64,000 bases of DNA. Source: Bacteroidales bacterium (GTDB lineage Bacteria > Bacteroidota > Bacteroidia > Bacteroidales > UBA7960). Numbering within the stretch: the stretch's first letter is position 1; every line of letters begins with the position of its first letter. The DNA lies in assembly GCA_003550725.1 (NCBI GenBank), contig PUKZ01000104.1, positions 1 through 64,000 of the forward strand. The letters run 5' to 3'. A model generated the notes under the pieces. That model was not told the DNA's origin, made no database searches, and saw nothing but the letters and a program-made list of their open reading frames with translations. Shown in pieces: positions 47,371-59,720 of this stretch. The translations under genes and the position numbers were made by a program.

Positions 47371-48327
47371 ATGATAAAGATTAAAAGAGAATTCAAAATA
47401 GGAGTCTTGCTAGCAGGTGCTTTGTTTATATTTATATGGGGCATTAATTACCTGAGGGGAACAGATATTTTTTCAAAACACATAAATTTTTATGTAGTTT
47501 ATGATGATGTAAGCGGTTTAATAGAAACCAACCCGGTATCTCTTAGTGGTGTCCAGATCGGGCATATTGATAAAATATTTTTACATCCCGACGGAAGCGG
47601 AAATGTAATTGTAAAATGTATAGTTGAAGATAAAATAAAAATACCCGACAATTCACTTGCACGCTTGTATAGCTCCAGCCTGGTAGGAACACGGGAAATT
47701 GATCTGATGCTTGGCAATTCGAAAAGTTATATTGAAAATGGTGATACCCTTAATGCAATAATCCAACCCCCTTTACAAGACGAAATAAGTGAGCATCTAA
47801 TACCTCTGAAAGAAAATATTGATAATGTACTTTTAAGGACAGATACTATACTTAAAGAAATGAGCCATCTTTTTTCATACGATAATCGCAAAAATATCAC
47901 AAAAAGTATCAAAGACCTGCAAAAGTCAATGGCTTCAATAAAACAACTCACTTATATTGCTGACGAAACTTTTCATAACAATTCAGAAAAATTCTCCTCT
48001 ATAATTCATAATGCAGAATCTATCTCTAATAACCTTAAAGAAAATAATGAAGCCATTACACACATATTTCAAAATCTGGAGTCAATTACTGATACTATCC
48101 GTTCATCTGATATTGCAAAAACAATTAACAACGCAAACAAGTCATTGGATAGTTTTAACAAAATAATGGAAAAAATTAACCGCGGCGAAGGCTCAGCAGG
48201 ACTACTTTTAAAAGATGACAGCCTTTATAAAAATCTTTCAAGATCATCAAGAGAACTCGAATTACTGCTCGAAGATGTCCGCAAAAATCCAAAAAAATAT
48301 ATTAATATTTCTGTCTTTGGAAAGTAA
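47371..48327 (+). CDS. MCE (MlaD) family lipid-transport protein
   Basis: FYVVYDDVSGLIETNPVSLSGVQIGHIDKIFL MCE domain; N-terminal TM; coiled C-terminus. Confidence 0.92.
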   Translation: MIKIKREFKIGVLLAGALFIFIWGINYLRGTDIFSKHINFYVVYDDVSGLIETNPVSLSGVQIGHIDKIFLHPDGSGNVIVKCIVEDKIKIPDNSLARLYSSSLVGTREIDLMLGNSKSYIENGDTLNAIIQPPLQDEISEHLIPLKENIDNVLLRTDTILKEMSHLFSYDNRKNITKSIKDLQKSMASIKQLTYIADETFHNNSEKFSSIIHNAESISNNLKENNEAITHIFQNLESITDTIRSSDIAKTINNANKSLDSFNKIMEKINRGEGSAGLLLKDDSLYKNLSRSSRELELLLEDVRKNPKKYINISVFGK

Positions 48328-48628
48328 ATTAACTTACCCGGTAAAATTCTTATATAACATAACAGAATTACTTACATGCCCTGGCAATTTACAGGCTAAA
48401 TCAACTAACCTGTTTTACAAATAGTTTTTTTATTGTATAATCTTTATTATTGCATCAAATAAATTATAAAATTTAATTTAGTCAAAATAAAAACATTTAT
48501 AAACCTTGTTTAAAAAGTGCAATAAAGGCAATGATTTTTATAAGATTATGTCAGAATTATTATTTCCTTAATGATTTATATCATATTTTATAGGCTGGGT
48601 TAAAATAATATTATAATTTAGCAACCAA

Positions 48629-48668
48629 TCAACATAAAAATTAAAGCATGTTTTAATTTTTATGTTGA
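48629..48668 (+). promoter_or_regulatory. 17-bp perfect hairpin upstream of ilvE
   Basis: TCAACATAAAAATTAAA-gcatgt-TTTAATTTTTATGTTGA; ends 39 nt before the ATG at 48708. Confidence 0.6.
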
Positions 48669-48707
48669 CGCAAAAATCAAATACAAACCATTTAAATTCA
48701 GATAATT

Positions 48708-49727
48708 ATGCAAAATTTTGAATGGAGCAAACTCCCTTTCGGATATTTCAAAACAGATTACAATGTTCGCTGTTTTTACCGTAATGGTCAATGGGGTGAG
48801 ATAGAAATCTCATCATCAGAAACTATAAACATTCATATGGCGGCCACCTGTCTTCACTATGGGCAAGAGGCTTTTGAAGGCATGAAAGCCTACCGGGGTA
48901 AAGACGGGAGAGTAAGATTATTCAGGAGTGAAGAAAATGCCAAACGAATGCAAAAATCGGCTGAAGGTATTATGATGGCAAAACCACCCCTTGACTTATT
49001 TCATAAAATGGTGGTTAAAGCCGTTAAACTAAATGATAAATATGTTCCGCCACATGGTACGGGTGCTTCATTATACATCAGGCCATTACTCATTGGCACA
49101 GGAGTCCAGGTAGGCGTGAATCCTGCAAAAGAATACATGCTTGTAATCTTTGTAGCTCCTGTTGGTCCGTATTTTAAAGAAGGTTTTAATCCCGTGTCTA
49201 TTCAAATTGCCCGCGACTACGACCGGGCGGCACCCCAGGGAACCGGCAGCATTAAAGTAGGAGGCAACTATGCAGGAAGCTTGCAACCTTCCGAAAGAGC
49301 TAAAGCTGAAGGTTTTGCATCTGTGCTTTTCTTGGATGCCAAAGAAAATAAATACATTGATGAAGCCGGACCGGCTAACTTTTTTGGAATTAAAGGTAAC
49401 AAGTATATAACCCCTGAGTCCACTTCAATTCTGCCTTCAATCACAAACAAAAGCATCATGCAGCTGGCAAAGGATGAAGGATTGGAAGTTGAACAAAGAA
49501 AAGTACCTGTTGAAGAACTGGAAGAATTTGAAGAAGTGGGTGCCTGTGGCACGGCAGCTATAATAACACCTATCAAAAAAATAGTTGACAGAAAAACGGG
49601 CAAAGCCTACGAATTCTGTAAAGACGGTAAAGCCGGGCCAATATCTACAAAACTTTACAAAAAATTACAAGCTATACAGTTTGGTGATGAACCCGACCCG
49701 CACGGATGGGTTTCATTTGTTGAATAA
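48708..49727 (+). CDS. ilvE: Branched-chain amino acid aminotransferase
   Basis: HYGQEAFEGMKAYRGKDG, KVGGNYAGSL, EVGACGTAAIITPI. Confidence 0.95.
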   Translation: MQNFEWSKLPFGYFKTDYNVRCFYRNGQWGEIEISSSETINIHMAATCLHYGQEAFEGMKAYRGKDGRVRLFRSEENAKRMQKSAEGIMMAKPPLDLFHKMVVKAVKLNDKYVPPHGTGASLYIRPLLIGTGVQVGVNPAKEYMLVIFVAPVGPYFKEGFNPVSIQIARDYDRAAPQGTGSIKVGGNYAGSLQPSERAKAEGFASVLFLDAKENKYIDEAGPANFFGIKGNKYITPESTSILPSITNKSIMQLAKDEGLEVEQRKVPVEELEEFEEVGACGTAAIITPIKKIVDRKTGKAYEFCKDGKAGPISTKLYKKLQAIQFGDEPDPHGWVSFVE

Positions 49728-49756
49728 TATATCTTAGCCGGCAGTTCTTAGGATAT

Positions 49757-50590
49757 TTATCGCGAATGTCTTAGCAACTGCCGGTTGTTTAATATTGCCA
49801 TCATTTGTTGCTGCAAATCAAAAGCTGCTTTTCTTGCTTTTTCACCATAATCCTTGCTTTCGGAGGCATATATGATATTTCGCGATGAATTAACGATTAA
49901 ACCGCACTCGCTATTCATACCGTTATTACATACTTTTTGCAAGTCACCACCTTGTGCACCCACACCGGGAACAAGGAAAAAATTGCCGGGAACAAGCTCC
50001 CTCGCTTTTGCCAAAAAATCGGGGTTTGTGGCTCCCATAACATACATTATCTGTTCAGGGCTGCCCCATTGCGACGATTGTAATATCACTTCTTCATAAA
50101 GAAATTTATCACAACAATTAAGCATCTGGAAATCATTAGCCCCCGGATTAGATGTCAGGGCTAAAAGTATAGTGCATTTTTCTTTGTATTCAAGAAAAGG
50201 AGCAACAGTATCATAACCCATATAAGGATTTACAGTTACAGCATCAAAACCAAGATTATCAAAAAATGTTTGGGCATAATGCCTGGCCGAATTACCAATA
50301 TCTCCACGTTTAGCATCGGCAATGGTAAAAAAATTGCCCCGGCTTTTCAAATAATCTATAGTCTTTTCAAGAGATAACCACCCACCTGAACCCATTCGCT
50401 CATAAAATGCCAGGTTTAGCTTATAAGCCACAGCATAATCACACGTGAAATTTATAATCTCTTTATTGAATTCAAACAACGGATCGTCACAATCTCTTAT
50501 ATGATTAGGAATTTTATTAATGTCAGAATCAAGACCGATACAAAGAAAGGATCTCTTTGAGTTAATAAGATTAATCAACCTGTTTTTCAT
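49757..50590 (-). CDS. pyrF: Orotidine-5'-phosphate decarboxylase (PyrF group 2 type)
   Basis: CIGLDSDINKIP, TIADAKRGDIGNSARHYA, VPGVGAQGGDL; start taken at the second Met (50590). Confidence 0.95.
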   Translation of the reverse strand: MKNRLINLINSKRSFLCIGLDSDINKIPNHIRDCDDPLFEFNKEIINFTCDYAVAYKLNLAFYERMGSGGWLSLEKTIDYLKSRGNFFTIADAKRGDIGNSARHYAQTFFDNLGFDAVTVNPYMGYDTVAPFLEYKEKCTILLALTSNPGANDFQMLNCCDKFLYEEVILQSSQWGSPEQIMYVMGATNPDFLAKARELVPGNFFLVPGVGAQGGDLQKVCNNGMNSECGLIVNSSRNIIYASESKDYGEKARKAAFDLQQQMMAILNNRQLLRHSR

Positions 50591-50676
50591 CACTTGGCCG
50601 GTTAGTTATTCATTATACTAAATTGTTGTAAATAAACTTTTCTTACAAAAAAGGTCAATATAAATAAATGATTGAG

Positions 50677-51759
50677 TCAGTCATCCGTTGAAATACCCTC
50701 CTTAAGTTTTTCTGAATTTTCGGCGACCTGCAATTCATCAATTAGCTGGTCAATATCACCATCCATAACAGCCGACAAATTGTATATAGTAAGGTTGATA
50801 CGATGGTCGGTAACCCTGCCTTGAGGATAGTTATAAGTACGGATTTTGGCCGACCTGTCGCCCGATGAAACCATAGTCTTGCGCTTAGAAGATATTTCAT
50901 CCAGATATTTCTTGTATTCAAGATCAAAAATCCTCGAGCGCAAAACTTTAAGTGCTTTTTCATAATTCCTTATTTGCGATTTCTCATCCTGGCATGATAC
51001 AACAATCCCCGTCGGCTCATGAGTAAGCCTTACCGCCGAATATGTTGTATTTACAGATTGCCCCCCTGGCCCGCTGGAACAAAAAGTATCCTTCCTGACA
51101 TCAGCCATTTTTAAATCTATGTCAAACTCATCGGCTTCAGGTAAAACAGCAACTGTAGCAGCCGAAGTATGTACCCTACCCTGTGTTTCGGTTTGAGGTA
51201 CCCTTTGTACCCTGTGTACACCAGATTCGTACTTTAAAACACCATAAACACCTTCACCCAAAACATTAAAAATCACCTCCTTAAAACCACCTGAGGTACC
51301 TTCAGTACAACTAACCAACTCGGTTTTCCACTTTTTATTTTCGCAAAACTTATTATACATCCTGTAAAGATCACCTGCAAATATTGCAGCTTCATCACCC
51401 CCGGTTCCGGCCCTTATCTCAACAATAGCATTCTTTGAATCCTGAGGATCAGAAGGTATCAACAACCACTTTATCTTTTCCTCAAGTTCAGATTTCTGCT
51501 TCTGCAAATCATCAAGCTCAGACTTTGCCATGTCACGAAAATCCTCATCCTTCTCGTTAGATATTATTTCTTTAGCCGAATCTATATTACTCAAAATGTT
51601 TTTATAATCTTCATAAGCTTCAACAATAGGCTCCAAATCCTTGTACTCCTTGTTGAGCTGAATATAACGTTTCATATCGGCCATCACCCCGGGATCGGTA
51701 ATAAGCTTTTCAACCTCCGAATAACGATCTTTTATGGATTCAAGTTTGTCTAATAACAT
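50677..51759 (-). CDS. prfA: Peptide chain release factor 1
   Basis: [60 protein letters not shown]. Confidence 0.96.
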   Translation of the reverse strand: MLLDKLESIKDRYSEVEKLITDPGVMADMKRYIQLNKEYKDLEPIVEAYEDYKNILSNIDSAKEIISNEKDEDFRDMAKSELDDLQKQKSELEEKIKWLLIPSDPQDSKNAIVEIRAGTGGDEAAIFAGDLYRMYNKFCENKKWKTELVSCTEGTSGGFKEVIFNVLGEGVYGVLKYESGVHRVQRVPQTETQGRVHTSAATVAVLPEADEFDIDLKMADVRKDTFCSSGPGGQSVNTTYSAVRLTHEPTGIVVSCQDEKSQIRNYEKALKVLRSRIFDLEYKKYLDEISSKRKTMVSSGDRSAKIRTYNYPQGRVTDHRINLTIYNLSAVMDGDIDQLIDELQVAENSEKLKEGISTDD

Positions 51760-52027
51760 AATATATAAAACTGTTTATGATGAACCTCCATTTATCTTTC
51801 AAATCATATCATACGGCCTTGGGCATCATATTATTATTAATAACATCAATTAATTGCAAAAGTAATACTTTTTTACAGGATAAAAATTTAACCCAAGTTA
51901 TAGATGCAAAATCATTATATTAAGTCACTAGTGGTTAAAAATTTTAAAATTATCGGTTGAAAATATAAAGTATGATTAACCATTGAATCTCCTAAAAAAA
52001 TTGCCGGCATTATTACAGTAAAACTTT

Positions 52028-52555
52028 TCAAAAAACCAGTGCTTTCATAATAATACTGGCAAAATATCCTGTACCGGTCAGTATTATGGCCGAAATTAGA
52101 ACAAAGCCGGCCTTTTTGTCGGATGGCATCTTAAGCATATACGACAAACCATGCCAGTATAGATACAAAGAATAAAGGCCGAGAAGTTTTAAAAAATCAA
52201 GCTGTAGATGAATTTCTGAAACAATAAAAGCCATAAAAACAGCAATATAAGAAAAAGCCGTGAGGTTTAAAGTTTTTATATATGATTTCTCAGATAAAAA
52301 ACGGGGTGTCAAACGATAAATAACATAAGAGCCTGCCGTAATCGACAACATTATGGCAATTATATTTATAAGTGTGCTTATTATAAGCTCCTCTGTTGAT
52401 AAACCAAGGTTTATAAAACTTACAACTGATGTTATAAGTGAAAACGGAAACACAAGTCCGGCCAAAAGCACAAAAAAAGAGACCGGTTTCTCAGCCAAAC
52501 GCAACCACATCTTTACAGGCTTAATCAATATCACTAACGCTATCTTCCAGACCAT
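52028..52555 (-). CDS. Yip1-like multi-pass membrane protein
   Basis: 175 aa, about five hydrophobic segments; KMWLRLAEKPVSFFVLLAGLVFPFS. Confidence 0.7.
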   Translation of the reverse strand: MVWKIALVILIKPVKMWLRLAEKPVSFFVLLAGLVFPFSLITSVVSFINLGLSTEELIISTLINIIAIMLSITAGSYVIYRLTPRFLSEKSYIKTLNLTAFSYIAVFMAFIVSEIHLQLDFLKLLGLYSLYLYWHGLSYMLKMPSDKKAGFVLISAIILTGTGYFASIIMKALVF

Positions 52556-52792
52556 TAAACTATGTTTATTTGAAAACCATTATACTGAAAAAAATACAAA
52601 AATTCGAAAATAACAAAATATAATATATAAGGCTTAAGACTAGAAAAAACATTAATTTTGTCTTATGAGCCTGGTAAAATATAGTAAATTAAGCTAAGTC
52701 AACCCACAAAATTAAAACAAAATAGTGTTTTTAAAAAATTTACCGCATTACAAAAGAAATATGGCAATTATTCAAAAAACTTAAATAATTGA

Positions 52793-52822
52793 TTGATAAT
52801 TAAAAAAAGTTTTTTACTTTTG
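52793..52822 (+). promoter_or_regulatory. Promoter P1 upstream of rpsL: TTG-N19-TACTTTTG
   Basis: TTG 52793-52795, TACTTTTG 52815-52822. Confidence 0.65.
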
Positions 52823-52943
52823 TGCCCCGATTTTATAAACGGATGGTTTTTTAATAGCTTTATTATCAGGAAAATTATAATCTCAGTGTAGAGCTTTTCC
52901 CGTCCTGTTATTGATGTTTAAACACTTTTTTTTAAAATCATTA

Positions 52944-52973
52944 TTGCTTTTAAAAAATATATTTTTACCTTTG
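52944..52973 (+). promoter_or_regulatory. Promoter P2 upstream of rpsL: TTG-N19-TACCTTTG
   Basis: TTG 52944-52946, TACCTTTG 52966-52973. Confidence 0.75.
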
Positions 52974-53060
52974 CACTCTCAAAAAATTGAAGGTGTGATG
53001 TTAAATTTCTGAATATAAGTTATTTTATTAAAATAAAGTATAAAAAACTAACTTTAAAGT

Positions 53061-53444
53061 ATGCCAACAATACAACAACTGGTTCGTAAGGGGCGAAAAA
53101 AAATTACTGGAAAGAGGAAGTCCCCTGCTCTTGATGCATGTCCGCAGCGTCGTGGTGTATGTGTAAGGGTTTATACAACTACACCCAAAAAGCCTAATTC
53201 AGCTATGCGTAAAGTAGCCAGGGTAAGGCTCACTAACGGTAAAGAAGTTAATGCATATATTCCCGGCGAAGGTCATAATTTGCAGGAACACTCCATTGTA
53301 CTAATGCGGGGAGGCAGGGTTAAAGATCTTCCCGGTGTAAGATACCACATTGTAAGGGGTGCTCTTGACACAAGTGGAGTTGACGGCCGTTCACAACGAA
53401 GATCAAAATATGGTACAAAACGACCAAAAAAAGATAAAAAATAA
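53061..53444 (+). CDS. rpsL: 30S ribosomal protein S12
   Basis: [51 protein letters not shown]. Confidence 0.98.
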   Translation: MPTIQQLVRKGRKKITGKRKSPALDACPQRRGVCVRVYTTTPKKPNSAMRKVARVRLTNGKEVNAYIPGEGHNLQEHSIVLMRGGRVKDLPGVRYHIVRGALDTSGVDGRSQRRSKYGTKRPKKDKK

Positions 53445-53494
53445 AACCCGGGTTTGAATTAAAATAATATCAAACTGGCAAAATTGATATATCA

Positions 53495-53962
53495 ATGAGA
53501 AAGTCAAAACCAAAAAAACGAATTATATTACCGGATCCTAAGCATAACGATGTTTTGGTTACAAGGTTTGTAAATAATCTTATGCTCAGGGGTAAAAAGA
53601 ATCTTGCATTTAAGATTTTTTATGATGCAATAGAAATTGTATCAGACAAAACCAAGGAAGATGGTTTGGAAGTATGGAAAAAGGCTTTAGCAAATGTTAC
53701 GCCTTCTGTTGAGGTTAAAAGCAGGCGTATAGGTGGTGCAACTTTTCAAATACCATCGGAGATCAGGCCGGAGCGAAAAACCTCTATTGGCATAAAGAAT
53801 ATGATCTCCTATGCAAAGAAAAGAAATGAGAGGGGAATGGCTAACAAACTTGCTGGTGAAATTTTATCAGCCAGTAAAGAAGAGGGTGCTGCTTTCAAAA
53901 GAAAAGAAGACATGCACCGTATGGCTGATGCCAACAAAGCTTTTTCACATTTTAGGTTTTAA
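53495..53962 (+). CDS. rpsG: 30S ribosomal protein S7
   Basis: [34 protein letters not shown]. Confidence 0.98.
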   Translation: MRKSKPKKRIILPDPKHNDVLVTRFVNNLMLRGKKNLAFKIFYDAIEIVSDKTKEDGLEVWKKALANVTPSVEVKSRRIGGATFQIPSEIRPERKTSIGIKNMISYAKKRNERGMANKLAGEILSASKEEGAAFKRKEDMHRMADANKAFSHFRF

Positions 53963-54012
53963 AAACATATTATATTTATTAAATAGTATCATAATTTAAT
54001 TAAATAACGTCC

Positions 54013-56112
54013 ATGAGCCACAAATTAAAACATATGCGAAACATAGGCATTATGGCACATATAGATGCTGGTAAAACTACCACCACTGAGCGCATATTGT
54101 ACTATACCGGCGTAAACTTCCGTATGGGGGAAGTTCACAATGGTGCGGCTACTATGGACTGGATGAAGCAAGAGCAGGAAAGAGGAATCACAATTACTTC
54201 TGCTGCTACCACTATACTTTGGAACTATGATAATCAGCAATATAAGGTAAATATCATTGATACTCCCGGCCATGTTGATTTTACAGTTGAAGTTGAAAGA
54301 TCTCTCAGAATACTGGATGGAGCAATAACACTATTTTGTGCTGTAGGTGGTGTAGAACCGCAATCAGAAACAGTTTGGAGACAAGCAGATAAATACAAAG
54401 TGCCTCGCATCAGTTTTATTAATAAAATGGACAGGGCAGGTGCTGATTTTTTTGGCATTATTGACCAAATAAAAGAAAGGCTGGGTATGAATGCAGTGCC
54501 GCTGCAATTACCTATCGGTGAAGAAGATAACTTCAGAGGCATTATAGACCTGCTGGAAGAAAAAGCTTATGAATGGGATGAGCAAACTTTTGGAATGTCT
54601 TTCAAGGAAATACCAATACCAAAAGATATGCTGCCCAAAGTATCCAAATACAGAATGGAGCTTATTGAAGGTTGTGCCGAAGAAAGTGATGAGCTGCTGG
54701 AAAAGTTTATGAATGACCCTGACTCCATTTCAAAAAAAGAAATGATCGAAATAATACGTAAAGCAACATTAGATAGGCGTATTACCCCCGTTCTTTGTGG
54801 CTCGGCATTCAAAAATAAAGGGATTCAGTTATTGCTTGATGCAGTTGCAAAATACCTTCCATCACCACTTGATGTTGAAGCTATAAGCGGAGTACATCCG
54901 AAAACAAATAAACCCGAAACACGTGAAGCTGACATCAATAAACCTTTTGCCGCACTGGCTTTTAAAATTTCTACCGACCCATATGTTGGCCGACTGGCCT
55001 TTTTCAGGGTTTACTCCGGTAAACTGAAAGCAGGCTCATACGTTTACAATGTATCGGGCGGCAAAAAAGAACGTATTTCAAGAATATTGCAAATGCACGC
55101 CAACAAACAAAACCCTATTGATCAAATATTTGCCGGAGATATTGGAGCAGCGGTAGGATTTAAAAATATTAAAACAGGTGATACATTAACCGACGAAAAG
55201 CACCCTGTTTTGCTTGAATCTATATCATTTCCCGAACCGGTTATAAGTATAGCCATTGAGCCTAAAACACAAGCCGATATTGACAAGCTGTCAATGGCTC
55301 TTAATAAACTTACCGAAGAAGATCCAACATTTAAAGTTAAAATAGATAAAGATTCAGGGCAGACAATATTAAGCGGCATGGGCGAATTGCATCTTGAAGT
55401 GTTGCTCGACAGGCTTAAAAGAGAATTTAATGTTGAATGCAACCAGGGTAGCCCCCAGGTAGCTTATAAAGAAGCCCTTAAATCATCAATTAAATTCCGG
55501 GAGGTATATAAAAAACAAACCGGCGGTAAAGGAAAATTTGCTGATATAATCTTTGAAATGGAGCCTGCTGAAGATAATGTCACAGGGCTGCAATTTATAA
55601 ATAAAGTCAAAGGTGGAAACATACCGGCCGAATTTATACCTTCCGTTGAAAAAGGCTTTAAACAAGCCATGCAAAATGGAGTTTTAGCAGGATACCCTCT
55701 GCATAATTTAAAAGTTACATTACTGGATGGATCTTACCATAGTATTGATTCAGACCAGCTAGCTTTTGAATTAGTAGCACAAATCGGGTTTAAAAATGCC
55801 TGTAAAAAAGTAAAATCAATCCTACTGGAGCCAATTATGAAACTTGAAGTAGTAACACCAGGAATATATCTGGGTGAAGTGACTAGTGACCTCAGCCGTA
55901 GAAGAGGTAACGTTGATAATGTAAGCTCCAGGGCAAATATGCAGGTAATTAAAGCAAAGGTACCCCTGTCAGAAATGTTCGGCTATGTTACCGCATTGCG
56001 AACTTTAACCTCCGGCCGTGCAACCTCAACAATGGAGTTCTCTCATTACCAGGAAGCACCAAAGAGCGTACTGGAGGAAGTATTATATAAATTATATGGA
56101 ATGAAAATTTAA
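54013..56112 (+). CDS. fusA: Elongation factor G
   Basis: [49 protein letters not shown]. Confidence 0.98.
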   Translation: MSHKLKHMRNIGIMAHIDAGKTTTTERILYYTGVNFRMGEVHNGAATMDWMKQEQERGITITSAATTILWNYDNQQYKVNIIDTPGHVDFTVEVERSLRILDGAITLFCAVGGVEPQSETVWRQADKYKVPRISFINKMDRAGADFFGIIDQIKERLGMNAVPLQLPIGEEDNFRGIIDLLEEKAYEWDEQTFGMSFKEIPIPKDMLPKVSKYRMELIEGCAEESDELLEKFMNDPDSISKKEMIEIIRKATLDRRITPVLCGSAFKNKGIQLLLDAVAKYLPSPLDVEAISGVHPKTNKPETREADINKPFAALAFKISTDPYVGRLAFFRVYSGKLKAGSYVYNVSGGKKERISRILQMHANKQNPIDQIFAGDIGAAVGFKNIKTGDTLTDEKHPVLLESISFPEPVISIAIEPKTQADIDKLSMALNKLTEEDPTFKVKIDKDSGQTILSGMGELHLEVLLDRLKREFNVECNQGSPQVAYKEALKSSIKFREVYKKQTGGKGKFADIIFEMEPAEDNVTGLQFINKVKGGNIPAEFIPSVEKGFKQAMQNGVLAGYPLHNLKVTLLDGSYHSIDSDQLAFELVAQIGFKNACKKVKSILLEPIMKLEVVTPGIYLGEVTSDLSRRRGNVDNVSSRANMQVIKAKVPLSEMFGYVTALRTLTSGRATSTMEFSHYQEAPKSVLEEVLYKLYGMKI

Positions 56113-56146
56113 TTTTTTGATATAGCAAATTTTAAAATAATAAAAA

Positions 56147-56452
56147 GTGAGCCAAAGAATTAGAATTAAGTTAAAGTCTTACGATTACAATCTTGTGGAT
56201 AAATCAGCCGAAAAGATTGTTAAAACAGTTAAGCCAACCGGTGCTGTTGTAAATGGTCCTATACCATTACCAACAAATAAAAAAATTTTTACAGTTCTCA
56301 AGTCAACTTTTGTCAATAAAAAGTCCAGGGAACAATTCCAGCTTTCTTCATATAAACGATTGCTGGATATTTATTCAACATCATCGAAAACAGTCGATGC
56401 ACTGATGAAGCTTGAGCTTCCCAGTGGTGTTGAGGTTGAGATTAAAGTTTAA
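56147..56452 (+). CDS. rpsJ: 30S ribosomal protein S10 (GTG start)
   Basis: [39 protein letters not shown]. Confidence 0.97.
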   Translation: MSQRIRIKLKSYDYNLVDKSAEKIVKTVKPTGAVVNGPIPLPTNKKIFTVLKSTFVNKKSREQFQLSSYKRLLDIYSTSSKTVDALMKLELPSGVEVEIKV

Positions 56453-56498
56453 TAAAATTGATATTTATTTCGCTATTGCGTAAAAAAAACTATAAAAA

Positions 56499-57128
56499 AT
56501 GTCCGGATTAATTGGAAAAAAGATAGGTATGACCAGCATCTTTGATGATGCAGGAAAACATGTGCCTTGTACGGTTATTGAAGCCGGCCCTTGCGTGGTT
56601 ACGCAAATAAAAACAAAAAAAACCGATGGATATGAAGCTATTCAATTAGCTTTTGATGATAAAAAAGAAAACAAAACTACCAAACCTTTGAAAGGTCACT
56701 TTGACAAAGCAAAAACCAAACCAAAAAAAGTTGTTGCAGAGTTTACACGCTTTGAAGAAGGACACCAGAAAAATTTTGGAGATGTTTTAAAAACAGATAT
56801 ATTTATTGAAGGTGAGTACATTGATGTAGTGGGAATATCTAAAGGTAAAGGTTTTCAGGGGGTAGTCAAAAGGCATGGATTTCGTGGTGTTGGAGACAAA
56901 ACCCATGGCCAGAAAGACCGTGTCAGGACAGGCGGATCTATAGGCGCTTCCTCTGACCCTTCAAGAGTTTTCAAAGGAATGAGAATGGGTGGCCGAACAG
57001 GAGGCGACAGGGTAAAAATGATCAATCTTCAAATAATGAAACTTATACCCGAAAAAAACCTGGTTATTATTAAAGGATCAGTACCTGGTCCAAATGGTTC
57101 ATATTTAATACTTGAAAGATGGAGTTAG
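56499..57128 (+). CDS. rplC: 50S ribosomal protein L3
   Basis: [42 protein letters not shown]. Confidence 0.97.
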   Translation: MSGLIGKKIGMTSIFDDAGKHVPCTVIEAGPCVVTQIKTKKTDGYEAIQLAFDDKKENKTTKPLKGHFDKAKTKPKKVVAEFTRFEEGHQKNFGDVLKTDIFIEGEYIDVVGISKGKGFQGVVKRHGFRGVGDKTHGQKDRVRTGGSIGASSDPSRVFKGMRMGGRTGGDRVKMINLQIMKLIPEKNLVIIKGSVPGPNGSYLILERWS

Positions 57129-57748
57129 CAGTTTACAATATTGAAGGAAATAAAACCGAAAAAACGGTTGAACTTAAAGATGATATTTTTGGTATCAAAC
57201 CAAATGAGCATGCTATTTACCTTGATGTTAAGCATTTTCTTGCCAACCAAAGGCAAGGAACACACAAGGCTAAAGGCAGAAGCGAAGTTAAGGGCAGTAC
57301 CAGGAAATTGCGCAGGCAAAAAGGTACAGGTATGGCCCGTGTTGGCGACATTAAGTCACCTATATTCAGAGGCGGAGGTGTTATATTTGGCCCAAAACCC
57401 AGAGATTATGGTTTTAAGCTTAACAAAAAAGTTAAAAGGCTGGCAAGAAAATCTGCCCTATCGCAAAAAGCCAAAGATAACAACATGATGATTGTTGAAG
57501 ATTTTACAATGGAAGCTCCAAAAACAAAACAATTTTTAGATATTCTAAAAAAATTGGAGCTTGACAATAAAAAGTCATTGTTGGTTTTGGGTGAAAGTAA
57601 TCAAAAAATCTTTCTGTCAGCTCGTAATATACCCAACTCAAAAGTAAAATTAGCCTCACAGCTAAATACTTATGAGATTTTAAACTGCCAACAAGTTGTT
57701 ATTGCCGAGAGTGCAATAAAGGAAATAGAAAGCAACTTGCTAAAATAA
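57119..57748 (+). CDS. rplD: 50S ribosomal protein L4
   Basis: [53 protein letters not shown]; overlaps rplC by 10 nt. Confidence 0.97.
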   Translation: MELAVYNIEGNKTEKTVELKDDIFGIKPNEHAIYLDVKHFLANQRQGTHKAKGRSEVKGSTRKLRRQKGTGMARVGDIKSPIFRGGGVIFGPKPRDYGFKLNKKVKRLARKSALSQKAKDNNMMIVEDFTMEAPKTKQFLDILKKLELDNKKSLLVLGESNQKIFLSARNIPNSKVKLASQLNTYEILNCQQVVIAESAIKEIESNLLK

Positions 57749-57789
57749 TTGATCAAACACATTAATAAGAGCTTTAAACAATAAAAAAA

Positions 57790-58083
57790 ATGGATATCCT
57801 GATAAAACCTTTAATTACGGAAAAGTTGACAGCGGTAACAGAAAAGTTCCCAAACCGCTACGGTTTTATAGTAGATAAAAAAGCAAGTAAAAACCAGATA
57901 AAACGGGCCATAGAAGAAATGTATGATGTTACCGTAGAATCGGTTAATACAATGAATTATCTTGGTAAACGAAAGGTTCGATATACCAAAACCGGCTTTA
58001 GGGAAGGAAGAGAAACCAGTTTCAAAAAAGCTATTGTTACAGTAGCCGAAGGAGAAGCCATTGATTTTTATAGTAACATTTAA
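57790..58083 (+). CDS. rplW: 50S ribosomal protein L23
   Basis: [43 protein letters not shown]. Confidence 0.97.
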   Translation: MDILIKPLITEKLTAVTEKFPNRYGFIVDKKASKNQIKRAIEEMYDVTVESVNTMNYLGKRKVRYTKTGFREGRETSFKKAIVTVAEGEAIDFYSNI

Positions 58084-58097
58084 GAAAAAATAAAATA

Positions 58098-58925
58098 ATG
58101 GGTGTAAGAAAATTCAAACCAACCACGCCAGGACAAAGATTTAAAATGATAAGTGATTTTGAGGAAATTACTACCTCCACTCCTGAAAAGAGCCTGCTGG
58201 TTGGCAAAAGAAAAACAGGAGGTAGAAACAAAGGTGGCAAGATGACTGTCAGGTTTACCGGTGGTGGGCACAAACAGAAATACCGTTTGATTGACTTTAA
58301 AAGAAATAAAGATGATATACCTGCAAAGGTTAAAACCATTGAATACGACCCTAACCGTTCTGCAAGGATAGCACTTGTATTTTATGCCGACGGCGAAAAG
58401 CGTTATATTATTGCTCCAAGTGGAATCAATGTAGGGCAAACAATTTTATCGGGCGAAAAGGCTCAACCTGATGTTGGAAATACATTGTTTCTGAAAAATA
58501 TACCATTGGGTAGTATTGTGCATAATGTTGAATTAAGCCCGGGACAGGGTGGAAAGCTTGCCCGCAGTGCCGGTTCTTATGCTCAGCTCACATCTCGTGA
58601 AGGTAAATATGCAGTTTTAAAGCTTCCTTCAGGGGAAACAAGGATGGCATTAGTTACCTGCAGAGCAACTATTGGCAGCGTATCTAATCCTGACCATATG
58701 CATATAACCTCGGGTAAAGCAGGACGAAGCAGATGGTTGGGTCGCAGGCCACGTGTAAGGGGAACTGTTATGAACCCTGCCGACCATCCAATGGGTGGTG
58801 GTGAAGGCCGCAATAGCGGCGGGCTTCCCAGAAGTAAAAAAGGATTGCCTGCAAAAGGTTATAAAACAAGAAATAAGAAAAAACTAACTAATAATCTTAT
58901 TCTTGAAAGAAAGAAAAAGAAATAG
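58098..58925 (+). CDS. rplB: 50S ribosomal protein L2
   Basis: [52 protein letters not shown]. Confidence 0.98.
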   Translation: MGVRKFKPTTPGQRFKMISDFEEITTSTPEKSLLVGKRKTGGRNKGGKMTVRFTGGGHKQKYRLIDFKRNKDDIPAKVKTIEYDPNRSARIALVFYADGEKRYIIAPSGINVGQTILSGEKAQPDVGNTLFLKNIPLGSIVHNVELSPGQGGKLARSAGSYAQLTSREGKYAVLKLPSGETRMALVTCRATIGSVSNPDHMHITSGKAGRSRWLGRRPRVRGTVMNPADHPMGGGEGRNSGGLPRSKKGLPAKGYKTRNKKKLTNNLILERKKKK

Positions 58926-58969
58926 AAAATAATAGATTTTTGAATTAATAATCAAAATAGCCAGTTAAA

Positions 58970-59248
58970 ATGAGCAGATCGCTTAAAAAAGGTCCATACA
59001 TAGACTATAAGCTTGAAAACAAAGTGCTGAAGATGGCCGGAAGCAAGAAAAAAACAGTTATCAAAACCTGGTCCAGGGCATCAATGATTTCACCGGATTT
59101 TGTCGGGCAAACTATAGCCGTACATAATGGCAATAAGTTCATCCCGGTATATATTACTGAAAACATGGTAGGACATAAGTTGGGAGAATTTGCACCAACA
59201 CGTATATTCAGAGGCCATGCAGGTAAAAAAGATAAAGCCAAAAAATAA
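58970..59248 (+). CDS. rpsS: 30S ribosomal protein S19
   Basis: [38 protein letters not shown]. Confidence 0.98.
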   Translation: MSRSLKKGPYIDYKLENKVLKMAGSKKKTVIKTWSRASMISPDFVGQTIAVHNGNKFIPVYITENMVGHKLGEFAPTRIFRGHAGKKDKAKK

Positions 59249-59269
59249 TCTCGTAAACAATTATAAGTA

Positions 59270-59713
59270 ATGGGAATAAGAAAAAATTTAAGGGCTGAAA
59301 AACTAAAAGAAGAGCGTAAAAACAAGTGTTTTGCCAAACTGCAAAACTGCCCAACATCTCCACGAAAAATGAGATTGGTTGCAGATTTAATCAGAGGCAA
59401 AGATGTTGATAAAGCATTAAGCATTCTCAGGTTTACTAAAAAAGAAGCTGCCCAGCGCCTTGAAAAGCTTTTGCTGTCAGCAATTGCCAATTGGCAAAGT
59501 AAAAATGAAGGAGCAAGGTTAGAAGAAAGCAACCTCTATGTTAAAGAAATTTACGTTGACAGTGCAAGAATGCTCAAAAGGATCAGACCGGCTCCTCAAG
59601 GCAGAGCTCACAGAATAAGAAAAAGGTCAAATCATGTTACCCTTGTAGTTGACAGCAAAAAGCCTGTCATACAAGAAGAACAACAGACAGAAGAAGATAA
59701 TAACACTAAATAA
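59270..59713 (+). CDS. rplV: 50S ribosomal protein L22
   Basis: [50 protein letters not shown]. Confidence 0.97.
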   Translation: MGIRKNLRAEKLKEERKNKCFAKLQNCPTSPRKMRLVADLIRGKDVDKALSILRFTKKEAAQRLEKLLLSAIANWQSKNEGARLEESNLYVKEIYVDSARMLKRIRPAPQGRAHRIRKRSNHVTLVVDSKKPVIQEEQQTEEDNNTK

Positions 59714-59720
59714 TTTTAAA

